Origin: Phlebotomus papatasi
Lineage: Eukaryota; Arthropoda; Insecta; Diptera; Psychodidae
Assembly: GCF_024763615.1 (NCBI RefSeq)
Contig: NC_077222.1
Location: 62,992,001-63,056,000 of the forward strand
Direction: 5' to 3'
DNA length: 64,000 nt
Position numbers and translations under genes: made by a program. The notes beneath the pieces are model-generated. The model was not told the origin of the DNA. It was given only the letters and a program-made list of their open reading frames with translations, and did not search any database. Below are positions 33,089 through 43,200 of this stretch, piece after piece. The first letter of the stretch is position 1. Every line of letters starts with the position of its first letter.

Positions 33089-33843
33089 ATACCACGCAAT
33101 TTGCTTGTTATACTCACATAAAAATTTGTTACCCATGATATTTATCACTTTCTTTGTTGCCCCATTCTTTTTTTTTCATTCTTGGTAACTCTTGGTGCGC
33201 CCTTTTCTTCCAAAAAAAAAAAATATTAACAAAAAAAAAAAACACACAAATTACGTGTAATAATTGAAAATACAAGGCAATTTTTCCGATGGTATTTTAA
33301 TATTATAATAAAGAATATTATATTGGTTAATACGTTGTTATTTCTTTATCCATCAAAATTCCTAGAAACACCTCACCTAATTTTTTTTTCTCACTTGATA
33401 TCCATTTCAATTTTTTTTCTTTCTTTAATTAATATCCAATCTTAATTCAAAACAAAAATTGTAAGATTACTTCCTAAATTTTGGTGTTTTTTTGCCCATG
33501 TCTTTCTCTTCAAGAGAGACAAGAGATTTCTTTTGTCTTCTTTCTTTTTTTTGGGGGGAGAGGAAGGGGTAGTGGTTGAGGAAAAGATTAACCATCGATT
33601 GGCAATCCAGACATTTACAAAAAATTTATTTTCAAAAAGAAAAAAATGTAAAATAAACCTAAATCCAGGCGTTGGATGCTGGGAGAAAGAAACGTCTCAT
33701 GTGTCGAGGAGATGTTTGTGAAAAAGTGGAATAAAAGGGAAGAGAGAGAAATGTGGAGAGGAGATAGAAGAAAATGAATTTTACCTTTGCGACATCCGGC
33801 TCCCAACTCTGCTACAAAAAAAAATTGGGCTGAGATTTTTTCT
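33089..33843. other. Convergent 3' UTR region between Hsl and san
   Basis: It holds the Hsl 3' UTR with an AATAAA at 33307-33312, 219 nt after the stop. A candidate TTTATT (AATAAA on the - strand) for san lies at 33625-33630, about 214 nt after the san stop. Long A runs occur at 33212-33240. The open frames here are antisense or low-complexity. Confidence 0.6.
33307..33312 (+). terminator. Likely Hsl polyadenylation signal
   Basis: AATAAA, the first canonical signal downstream of the Hsl stop codon. Inferred from position only. Confidence 0.55.
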
Positions 33844-34647
33844 TTACGCTTTCGTCTTGCCACTGTGCTGATTCTTGTCGATACCATTCACATGGGCATT
33901 GCTATTGGACACCCTGGAGTTAGTGTCATTGGGGCATTTCTTCTTAAGATTCTTCTGCAGTACATGAGCATTTGGCGGTTCGATGCGTTTATAGTAGAAA
34001 TCTTTCGTTTCCACAATTTCGAAGCCAAATTTCTTGTAGAACTGTATGGCACCCTCGTTGTTCACCTGAACATGCCTGAAACACCAGTAATCAGTAATCC
34101 CATCCACAATCCCCCAGAAGAACCCACAGCCCCGCAAAACTTACAGAAATATACTGTCGAAATTGCCATCATTCTCCACATACTTGAGAATATGATTGAC
34201 CATAACTGTACCGATGCCTAGTCTCCTGTACGGATAGAGGCATCCCAGTGTCATAATGTACAGTCGGCGCATATTCTCCGATGTGTCCACACGACAGCAC
34301 ACCGCTCCCACCACAATATCATTGTAGTATGCCAATTTGGCCAGCTCTCCTGCCTCCAGGATATCCACGTAAAACTTATCATTGTATGCCACGGGAAAAA
34401 CAACCGAATGCAGTCGCTTGAGCTGCTTAACATTGTGTGGTGTAACATCGCCAAGATCTATACTTGTTCTGCAAATCAGAGAAGACAACAAATGCTCAAT
34501 TCTACGGACAAAAGTGTCGAAGGGGCTTCTGCAGGACTCCCAGAAAAATCAATGGTTGTCAAGAGGAACAGGTTATGTCACCAAGGATAGCAGAAACAGG
34601 GATTTTCAACTAATCCTCCAGTCCCAATTGAAGCATTACCTCGTCAT
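33844..34647 (-). CDS. san: N-alpha-acetyltransferase 50 (separation anxiety)
   Basis: GNAT-fold acetyltransferase (Naa50/San) that acetylates N-terminal methionine-starting peptides, associates with the NatA complex and is needed for sister-chromatid cohesion. Coding exons on the - strand: 34647-34640, 34468-34145, 34075-33844, giving 187 residues, close to the usual insect length. The first coding exon encodes only Met-Thr and part of Arg; it was found because the next exon starts after TTTGCAG with residue 3 incomplete, and ATGACGAG followed by GTAATG restores the family's MTR start. Peptide-pocket residues Phe27, Pro28, Val29 and Tyr31 are present, as is the acetyl-CoA loop RRLGIG (residues about 82-87). 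The C-terminal tail after about residue 150 is basic and low-complexity. It is convergent with Hsl. Confidence 0.95.
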
Positions 34648-35116
34648 TATTAGAATACGATGAATTAACAATAAATATTTACACTCCTTCCAGTGAAATT
34701 CACACTAATTTCCTTATCACAGGCCACAGGGCATGCCAAATGTGATTTTCCTGCAAACAAGCACCCAGGGCTACACTGGCCTACTATTTTAGACCAGTGT
34801 CTTTAAACTGCAAAGTGAGTTTTTTACCGAATTTATTACATGTAGTATATTGACGAATGATTATGAATAAAATACACTATTGGGGTATAATAATAATTCC
34901 AAGGATTCCAAGTGCAAAACATCTCAAAATTCAAATCCTAATAAAAAGGAAATAATCTGAATAACTACTTAAATTACAAAATACTTTTGCAAACAAGCAC
35001 ATAAAAAAAATAAAGCGTGAAATCGATGAATTTCCCCGGAACTCAAATCTCAGTCGCAGTAGATAAAAAAAACCTAATGCAGATTTGGAAAGGTCATTTT
35101 ATTATGATTCTTTTAA

Positions 35117-36138
35117 CCCTTTAACGACGAGACACTTTTTACGGACTGAAAATCAACAATAAAAATTAAACTGAGAAACATAATCAATGATAAGTCTTGC
35201 ATCTAACCTTGGGAAGTCCAAGAGAGTCTGATTCGGTGTATTTTGTGCTTCTATTAACGATAGGGACAAAAATAGCCCAAAAAGTTAAGTATTTTTTCTG
35301 ACAATACCAATGAATAATATTTTTCGCTTTAATGAAAAATATTACGTATGAGTATTGTAGTTTTTATTGCCAAAAGGGTTTTGCTTAAGAAAAATCAGAA
35401 GTATAAAAAATAAATAAAGTCAATTATAAATTTGAGAATTTAAAAATTCGCCATTTTTGAGCTTACATATCGCTCCTTGGAAATTACAAGGGGCCAACTC
35501 ACTTTTTGGCGATTTTGAGGTTTTAATGCACTCAGACAGAGAATTTAATAAAATTTCAGATGATATGAGTCAAAAAATTTCGTTATTAGAAAAGTTTTTC
35601 AAAATTTTACTCTTTATGATTGCTTGCGCGGTTTTTTTGAAGTCAAGAGGCACAAAATAGATTTATCGTTCAAATTTTTGTGAAACAAGGGACTAACTCA
35701 AGCAAGTTGATCCAAGTGTCATTCTAATTTCATGAAAATTTGGGCATCATTTAGAGAATGATAAAGAGCTAACTCATAAAAAAAAACATATTTTGAAAGG
35801 TAAAAATATGTATGTTTCGATGTTTATAATAATGCTCATACAAATAGAAAAGATTTAAATTGTTTTTATTAACATACTTAATTGAGATAATTATTTATAC
35901 AAAGTTGAATCTTTCATGCTGTCTCCTGAAAAATGTCTCAGATTGAGTTGGCCCCTTGTAATTTCCAAGGAACGATATTTACTACATAGCAAATAGCTAG
36001 AGACTTGCAAAAAATATTGTAGATTCCTTCAACCTTCTACTTTACAATTATGTACAGCCATAAGAAAAAATAACTTCAGGTAGTCAGGAAAAATTATTTT
36101 CTTTATGGGACACCGGTGTTCCAATCGTCCTTAAAGGG
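35117..36138. mobile_element. piggyBac-like MITE, 1.0-kb copy with nested element
   Basis: Ends CCCTTTAACGACGAGACAC and ATCGTCCTTAAAGGG, flanked by TTAA at 35113-35116 and 36139-36142. Just inside the right end is GGGACACCGGTGTTCC, an imperfect palindrome also seen at 44240 and 22970. The interior is collinear with 44225-44917 in inverse orientation, apart from a 504-bp insertion at 35471-35974. Confidence 0.85.
35471..35974. mobile_element. 504-bp element with CGYTCCTTGG ends nested in a MITE
   Basis: Left end CGCTCCTTGGAAATTACAAG and right end CTTGTAATTTCCAAGGAACG are inverted, and pairing continues through GGGGCCAACTCA. It is flanked on both sides by ATAT. The related MITE at 44225-44917 has a single uninterrupted ATAT at the same place, so this is most simply an insertion with a 4-bp duplication. 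The interior is AT-rich, with one 67-residue open frame that resembles nothing known. Confidence 0.8.
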
Positions 36139-36164
36139 TTAAACCATTTCTTTGCTTTATTCAA

Positions 36165-37111
36165 ATGGCTGGTTAGCAAACTCCCGCACCTTCTTAATTC
36201 CCCTCATCAGGCTCTTGACAAACTCTTCTCCACGGGCTCTGACGACGTTTTTCCATTTTTTGCTTGAAATCAGGCAAACTTATGGCTGGTTTCCTTTTAC
36301 CTGATGTCCTCCTTCAAAATTCCCCAATAGTTTTCAATAGGACGCAGTTCCGGTGTGTAGGGCGGATTAAACTCTTTCTGCACATAAATGACTCTATTGT
36401 CGTATCCTTAGCTTAGTGGCTCATCATGGTGGAACATCATGGCTTCGATAGAGCGGCAGAAGACGTTTCTTGAGACACTCTTCGACCTCTTCAATGTAAA
36501 TCTCTTTGTTCATGATCCCGGTCATGAAAAATTCTAGACTTCGAAGATCACACGAGCAAATTGCCATCCAAACCAAGTAATTTTTCGGCAACTTGGTGTA
36601 GTTCTTGTATCGATACTTGCTGTGTACATATGTGCGAGTCTTTGCCGCATAGTATTGTTGTCCAGGCAATTGGTGGAAGTCGGGTTTCACGATGGTTTCG
36701 TCGTCCATTAAAACACATCTTTCAAAACCTTTAAGAAGGTGATCATTCAGCTTTCTGGACCTTGTTTTGGCGGACTGTCGTTGCTTAGGCTTTATAAATT
36801 ACTAAATCATTATTCTTCTTAATTTTATGAACTAGGTAGTGTGAAATACCCGTCTTTTTGGCCACATCTCGGAGGAATAGAGAAGGGTTCCTCTTAAAGT
36901 ACCCCAGCACCCTTTTCTCCATGTCGCGGTCTTGAATTCCACGCTTTCCACCACCAGCTCACTTTCGGACAATCGTCTTTGTATCCTTGAATCGCAATAC
37001 TACCTTTCGTATTCTTGAGCGCGACTTTCTGGTGAGTTTTCCTATTTCCGCATAAGTCGCATTTGGATTTTGTAGGTAAATGTCAACTATCTGTTGTCGG
37101 ATTCTCTCCAT
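36165..37111 (-). pseudogene. Decayed mariner-superfamily (ITmD37E-like) transposase
   Basis: The - strand starts MERIRQQIVDIYLQNPNATY at 37111, a helix-turn-helix N-terminus. After stops and frame changes (36710-36960) it continues MDDETIVKPDFHQLPGQQYY and KNYLVWMAICSC, then after a stop FNPPYTPELRPIENYWGILK near 36310-36370. These are the DDE-triad segments of Tc1/mariner transposases. The MDDET / LVWQAICSC / NPPxxPELRPIE combination is characteristic of the ITmD37E group known from mosquitoes (recalled, not searched). At least three inactivating changes are present. Terminal inverted repeats were not located. Confidence 0.8.
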
Positions 37112-39065
37112 CTTCTTGAGATATCTCAACCAAAAATCAATATTTTTTAACGAGAGTGGTATCAAAATAAAACTAATGAAATGCACTAAAAATGACAACT
37201 GACAAACAAAAAAGTAAACAATAGTTGAAACTATCAAAATCATATCAAGTGTTGGGGAAATTCAAACGATTCCACTTGAAAATAAGAGTTAATAAACTCT
37301 GTGCCTCTACTGTTCGTTGCACTTTCGCTGTTGAAATTGAAATAATATTAAATTGCACAATTCAATAACTATACAAAAAAATCTATTTTTACATATGAGA
37401 AATTACAATTTCTTTAAACTTGATCAGTAAATATACATAATTAGAGTTTAAAACCGGTAATTTTTGACTATGAGGTCTCGGGTTTGTGACCAGCCAGCTG
37501 TGGATTTTTCACATCCACAAACTGAGGCTGGTCTACCGTGATGTTCCGAAGGGAATTTAATCGATCCATTGACAAATTGAATCTTAATTTTAATGATAAT
37601 TTTGAGTAGAAATTCTTCAGCACCGTAAAAGTACTCTGGTTTATATTTAATAGTTTCAGTCATGGAATAAAGTACGCTATAAGGAGATTATAAGAATTTT
37701 AGTTCTATCACGCCTTAGAGAATTCTTCTTCATGGCTACATTAATAAAAAAAAGTCTTGGATACTGATCACTGATCCTAAGTACACAAATCCTTTAAGTC
37801 TGATATTGATCGTAAATCCAAGAAGGTGACGGAGAGAGATTTTAAAATTTTAAAAAATGAAAACATTTACTCATGAATAGCTAATCAAAATTTCAAATAC
37901 AAAATTCCTTGACCAGGAACTCATAAAAGTTAAGGAAAGATAACGGGTTGTTTATATTCCTATTTTTTCTAACAAAGGTTTCTGGTTTCATAATACCCTA
38001 CTGGGGCTTCCCGAAACGTCTTTTTTTATTTCATGGATTTTGCTAAAAACTTTTCTCAGACAACTGATGGACAACATAAAAATGACATCTTGAGAAAAAG
38101 GGTATTTTTCATGGTGAGATAAGAACCACATTTTTAAACAAATTTTCTATTATTAAAAGAGATATCACGAACAATGAGTAATTTTTACAAACATTATGAT
38201 CTCGGGGATTTGAGGTTACTAGTTTGGTATGTAAGTTAACCAAAAGATCTTGCAAAAGATTGACATTTAACTGACTTTGTCACTTGAACATACGTTCAGA
38301 AAAATCATAAAAATACGTGAAGATGTGAAAATAAAGAATAAAAATATAGAAGCAATAAAACCCATCATAAGCAAAAATAAGGTTCTGCTTTGGCAAAATT
38401 CCAGATCGTTCGAGACAAAAGTCTCTTTCCAGGACCAGAACTACTGAGGGTGTTGAAGACGACTGTCAAGCGAGTATCTTATTGAACTTAATGAATAGGC
38501 ATGCGAATAGAAAATGAGAGAATTCTCTTTCTTCTTGGCGGACCGTCGTGCAGTCAAGTCGTCATTAAGATTAGCTCTTCGCGGACAGTCTGAGGCCCAT
38601 TCCAGTTTTTTGTTCATAAGTTACATTTAAATAAATACAGTCACAGGGGGTCCCGGGATTATGTGTCTACTGTAGTAAGAAAAATCGATTACGTAGAGGC
38701 ACATGAGAACAGTTACGTATTAAAAAAAAATGTTCCGGAGAAAAATTCCCCTTGTTCATTTTTTATTGGAATAAGCTAAAATGTCCTGTAGTTGGCCGGT
38801 TCCTCATCTCGGCTAATGGGGTTGTTTATTCAATTTACATAGATTTGCTATGATATGGTCTAGCAGGTCTAACATTATAAGGTCCATCTATACATAAAAA
38901 TGCAAATCAGTGAAAATTTCATAGAAATTGGCTATATGTAAAATGTTAAAAAAAATTGATTAAAGAATTTCACCGGCAGACTTAAGGGCACTTCACCTTA
39001 GTCCTTCTTTTTCAAACAATGATAATATACTTTATTTTATTTTTTGTTTAGTAATAATTTAATAT

Positions 39066-39330
39066 GGGCACTCAATGGGTCAAGTGGTAGAGCACTCGCT
39101 CTATGATGCAAGTGTACCGGGCTCGAATCCCCTTTAGGTCACCAGGAATTTTTCTGGCGTTAAAGGTGTTCGGATTGCATCCAGTGAGCTTCACTGCACT
39201 TGATTTCACGGGCATGGGACTGACAACCTCATCCCGTACAAGAAAAAAATAATAATGCGTGTCTAGAAATCCCCTTGCGAGAAGGCCTAGTTCTTCCATG
39301 GAATGTTTTGCCAGCATTATTATTAATAAC
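39066..39330 (+). mobile_element. tRNA-derived SINE with target duplication
   Basis: The head at 39066-39143 has box A (TGGGTCAAGTGGTAGAGCA) and box B (GGGCTCGAATCCC) at tRNA spacing. It is followed by a ~180-bp body (TTTCTGGCGTTAAAGGTG and GACAACCTCATCCCG) and a tail with AATAATAATG and ATTATTATTAATAAC. The flanks carry the same 7-bp TTAATAT (39059-39065 and 39331-39337), indicating retroposition. No functional tRNA cloverleaf can be drawn. Confidence 0.8.
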
Positions 39331-40002
39331 TTAATATTTTCATTTTCTTCAAATTTGAAACCAGCGCACTAAAATTATTTAAATACATTTCTTTACATTT
39401 CTTACGCCCCGCAATGCTCGTAATGTAATAAAAGAAGGCGTGCAAAATTTAGCAGAATTTTCGACCAATTCATTCGACGAACCTCTCAAAAGTCGTGCCC
39501 TTCGGTCAGTCTTCGGGAGGTTTCGTGGGTCACAAGACCTGTCAGCTGAGAGTCTTGTGATTATTGATAAAATTGGTTCTATTTGATTTAGTTGGTTGCA
39601 ATTTCCACCAAGTTTAGTCGTTTTTGCGTAAGTTCCACACAATTTTTCCACCCTCAGGGCAAACTTTGGTGTCCCTTCTGCAGATTTATTGAGAAATCCA
39701 CTTGAAAAGTCCAGTATTTGCTGTAGTTTTTCCCAATTCCACTTTCTCACGAGAACAAATCACCTTGGCGAGAGAGAGGTAACAAAATTTTCTCCCTCAG
39801 AGCCACCCCCAATTCCTTTTTGGATGAGGGAGGGTGGATGTGTTAAAATTTCATTGAATGCTATTTGGATGGTGAGAAAGGTTTGCAATTGTGGGTGAAT
39901 TTGTGGCAAAAAATGGGCAAAAATAGTGTGCCGAATGGGCTGTGCGATGAGAGAGGAGAGATTGCCACACATCGCCCATGAGAACATGTCATCGGGGAGA
40001 GA

Positions 40003-40017
40003 GTCATGTGATCAGTG
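40003..40017 (+). promoter_or_regulatory. Candidate Mitf/CLEAR-like E-box next to an initiator, Vha68 promoter
   Basis: GTCATGTGAT at 40003-40012 contains the CATGTG core of an M-box and differs by two bases from the palindromic CLEAR site (GTCACGTGAC) through which Mitf/TFEB proteins control V-ATPase genes. It overlaps a TCAGTG initiator-like hexamer at 40012-40017. This is about 200 bp upstream of the start codon, with the 3' splice site of a leader intron (CCTTGCAG) at 40184-40191. The role is inferred from motif and position. Confidence 0.35.
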
Positions 40018-40212
40018 AAAATTGCACATCGCCATTGGAATTGTGAGGAAAAGTGGCAGAATTCTCTGGGTATCGGTGGATTTCTTTGTGAATTTCTGGT
40101 GGATTTTTGTGCTCTGAGGGATTCTTTGGGTGGGGAGTGATGGGGATTTTGTTGATAATGAGGATTTGGGTGTTTTTTTTTCCTTGCAGAACTTCCCTGT
40201 CAGGATATCACC

Positions 40213-43200
40213 ATGTCGAACCTAAAGAAGATTTCCGATGAGGAGAAGGAGTCCATGTATGGATATGTCTTTGCCGTATCCGGTCCTGGTAAGTCCAAGG
40301 AAGATGGTGCGGAGGGATTGACCTAGTTTTTTGATTGATTTTTCTTGCTTTACAGTGGTCACGGCTGAAAGGATGGCCGGATCTGCTATGTACGAGCTGG
40401 TCCGTGTCGGTTACTACGAACTCGTGGGAGAGATTATCCGTCTGGAGGGTGACATGGCAACAATTCAGGTATACGAAGAAACATCCGGTGTCACTGTAGG
40501 CGATCCTGTGCTCCGGACAGGAAAACCTCTGTCTGTGGAATTGGGTCCTGGTAAGTCTCACATGAATTCCTTCAAGCCCCTTTTAGCAATTCCATTTGAT
40601 GAATATCTCCCCGGATTTCCAATGCTCTGCCCATGGTCATTCAAAAGAAGTGTCATATGATTTGAGAGGCCTCTTTTTTATGCTCAAAAAGTCTCCACTG
40701 ATTAAGATAAAAAGAAAATAGCCCCAGAAATGTTCAAAAAACATCAGGAAAATCCTGAAGAATTACCCAAAGTCACAGAAAAAATTCCACTCATCCAGTT
40801 ATCTCCCTTCTCTTCTTCATTTGCATGCGATATTTGCATTAAAAATTACCACAAAGTTAATTACAAAAAGCCATTTCTATGCTGCAAATTTTACAGACCA
40901 TTATCTCTCCGGGTGATTAAGTAATAGTGGATTTGGTGTTCAAAAGAAACCCGATAAGAAGTGATAAATGCGTTGCTTTTGAGATATTTTTTCTTGCTTT
41001 TCACAAATTTATTTTTTGAAGGGAAGAGAGAGATGTCCAGCAGGAAAATTTATAGCTCCCTGATATGATTGATTAATTTGTGATTTAACTATCCTATTGA
41101 GGGATTTTTCTTTCGTTCGCATCCCAATAAAATCTCCAAAAAGAAAAAGCAATAAATCTCTTCTCCAGACATTTCATTTTCACCGTGTTCTTTTGTAATT
41201 TATTCAAACAATTGCAACACTCTTGACTCATACACATTCAACACTGGATTATTCCATTCTAATACACACAGAAATATTCATCAATTTACTGAATGGGTTT
41301 CTGAAAGCAAATTCATTGATCAAATTGGATCTAAATGCTGAATAATTGACAAAGAAGATATATTCAAATATTTCTTGGGTTAAAGTTTCATTAAAAAATA
41401 TGGCATTAAGCTATTAAAGTTGTTTCATTATAAAATTGAATAAGCCACCTTGAATATTTTTCATGTTTGATAATGATGAAGAAAAAAACAAGTGTTATAG
41501 TTTTGTAAAGCATAAACCAGTACAGACATTTTGTACAGCCAAATGGAAAGCTTTGTAAACATTTTTCTCTAAAAGCCATTGTAAAATGCCTTTCATTATT
41601 GTTCAATTGACTGGAAAAATTTTTAAAGAGAACAATAATAATTTAAATAAAACCTAAAATATTCTCATTTAATTCCATATCTCTTTAGAATATTCTGCAA
41701 TTTTTCAATAATATTTTTGCATGTGGTTTATTGCTGGATTTCTCAAGTAAAGGCCATATTGATACTGACTTGGAAGTGTTACGTAACGAGTAATTCTTCT
41801 CGTGACGATAATGAGATTTTACCGTGTGAAAAAGCTCTAGCATGGGATTTTCGGTATTTTGAGTAAAAGAACATAGAGATAATCTCTTGTTCAGGGTATT
41901 AATAAATTTATTTTGAGTATTTATATAATTTATTTCCAGTCGACCTTTTTGTGAAATTAAACAATATTTTATCACTGAGAGAAATCCGAAAAAGTTAAAA
42001 TAACATTCCGGAAATGTTTATTTTACCCTGCAGTATTGATCCAAAATCGGTGTAAATATTACGCATTTTATGTGTATTAGGGGTTAAAGTTACCCTTTTC
42101 ATGCCAATTTTACCCTTAAAAAGGTGTAAAATTAACATTAAAAAATATTGATATATTTTTACACCTAAAAAGTGTTAAAGTTATGAGGAAAAAAAGTTAA
42201 TCGCATCCCCGTTTTTTCTCAGTGATGGAGAAATTTATAGAATTAGCGAATGCTCTATAAATTCTACGACAAATTCTGGATTTTTATTTTTTATTACACT
42301 TGTTTAGGTTTTTTTTCTAGTTTAAAAAAATCCTTTCAGTATTGTTTGGGTTCGGGCAAAAGGGAGCCTCAGTTTGAATCGGATTCTTCTTAAAATTCCT
42401 TTTTTTAACCCTTTAAGAACAAGATGTATTTTTTGATCGAAAATCAATAGTAAAAGAGAAACTAATAAACAAAATTAATTAGATGTCTTACATCTAGCCT
42501 TCCGATCAGACAGTCTGATTTGGTATATTTTTTGCTTCTATGAATGATAGGAACAAAAATAGCCTAAAAATTTAACTAATTTTTCTGGCGACACCAATGA
42601 ATGATAATTTTTACTCTAATGAAAAATATAATGTATGAGTAGTGTATTTTCTATTCCCAGAAGGGTTTTGCTTAAAAAAAATTGTAAATATAAAAAAATA
42701 ATAAAAATCATTTATCAATGCGGTCAATTGAAAATTTGTTACTTTTGAGATGAAATATTTACTATATACAGAAAAAAATATTTTGTAAAATTGTTCGTAA
42801 ATGTTTGTGAAATCCTATGGAGAACTTATGATATGCTCGTGAATCATTTAACCCACAAACAAGTTCGTAAAATTTTGTATTTTTTCACAAACATTGTTCG
42901 TAAAATGATCATTTGACGAACATTTTTTGTACTTTTACAAACATTTGTTCGTAAATGTCCATAAACACACAAAACACTGTTCGTAAAATTTTGCCATTTG
43001 TTCGTATTTGTTCGTAAATTTTTGTTTGTATGGCAAAAATTTACGAACAAATAAGAACAAATGACAAAATTTTACGAACGATTTTTGTGTGTTTACGAAC
43101 AAATGTTTGTATTTTTGATTTCTTACTATTTAGAGAAATTAGTTTAAAAAAATGGTAAAATTGCAATCATGCACTGCGCATATTTCATCGGCCATATAAA

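Larger units (their letters stand above)
34648..40212. other. Intergenic region between san and Vha68
   Basis: Starts with the likely san promoter and ends with the Vha68 leader. Contents: a piggyBac-like MITE with nested element (35117-36138), a decayed mariner transposase (about 36165-37111) and a SINE (39066-39330). The stretch 37262-39058 showed no gene, only AT-rich DNA and a GC-richer patch near 37480-37560 that may be part of an unrecognised repeat. The 123-residue - strand frame at 39379-39750 is not recognised. Confidence 0.55.

Noticed and set aside
33533..33887. Open frames between Hsl and san
   Set aside because: Low-complexity 3' UTR sequence and antisense of the san last exon.
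39066..39143. Functional tRNA gene
   Set aside because: A and B boxes are present but acceptor and anticodon stems do not pair, and the element has a SINE body, tail and target duplication.
39379..39750. 123-residue - strand frame upstream of Vha68
   Set aside because: No recognised domain, no start context or splice signals, and it lies in probable intergenic DNA; kept as unexplained.
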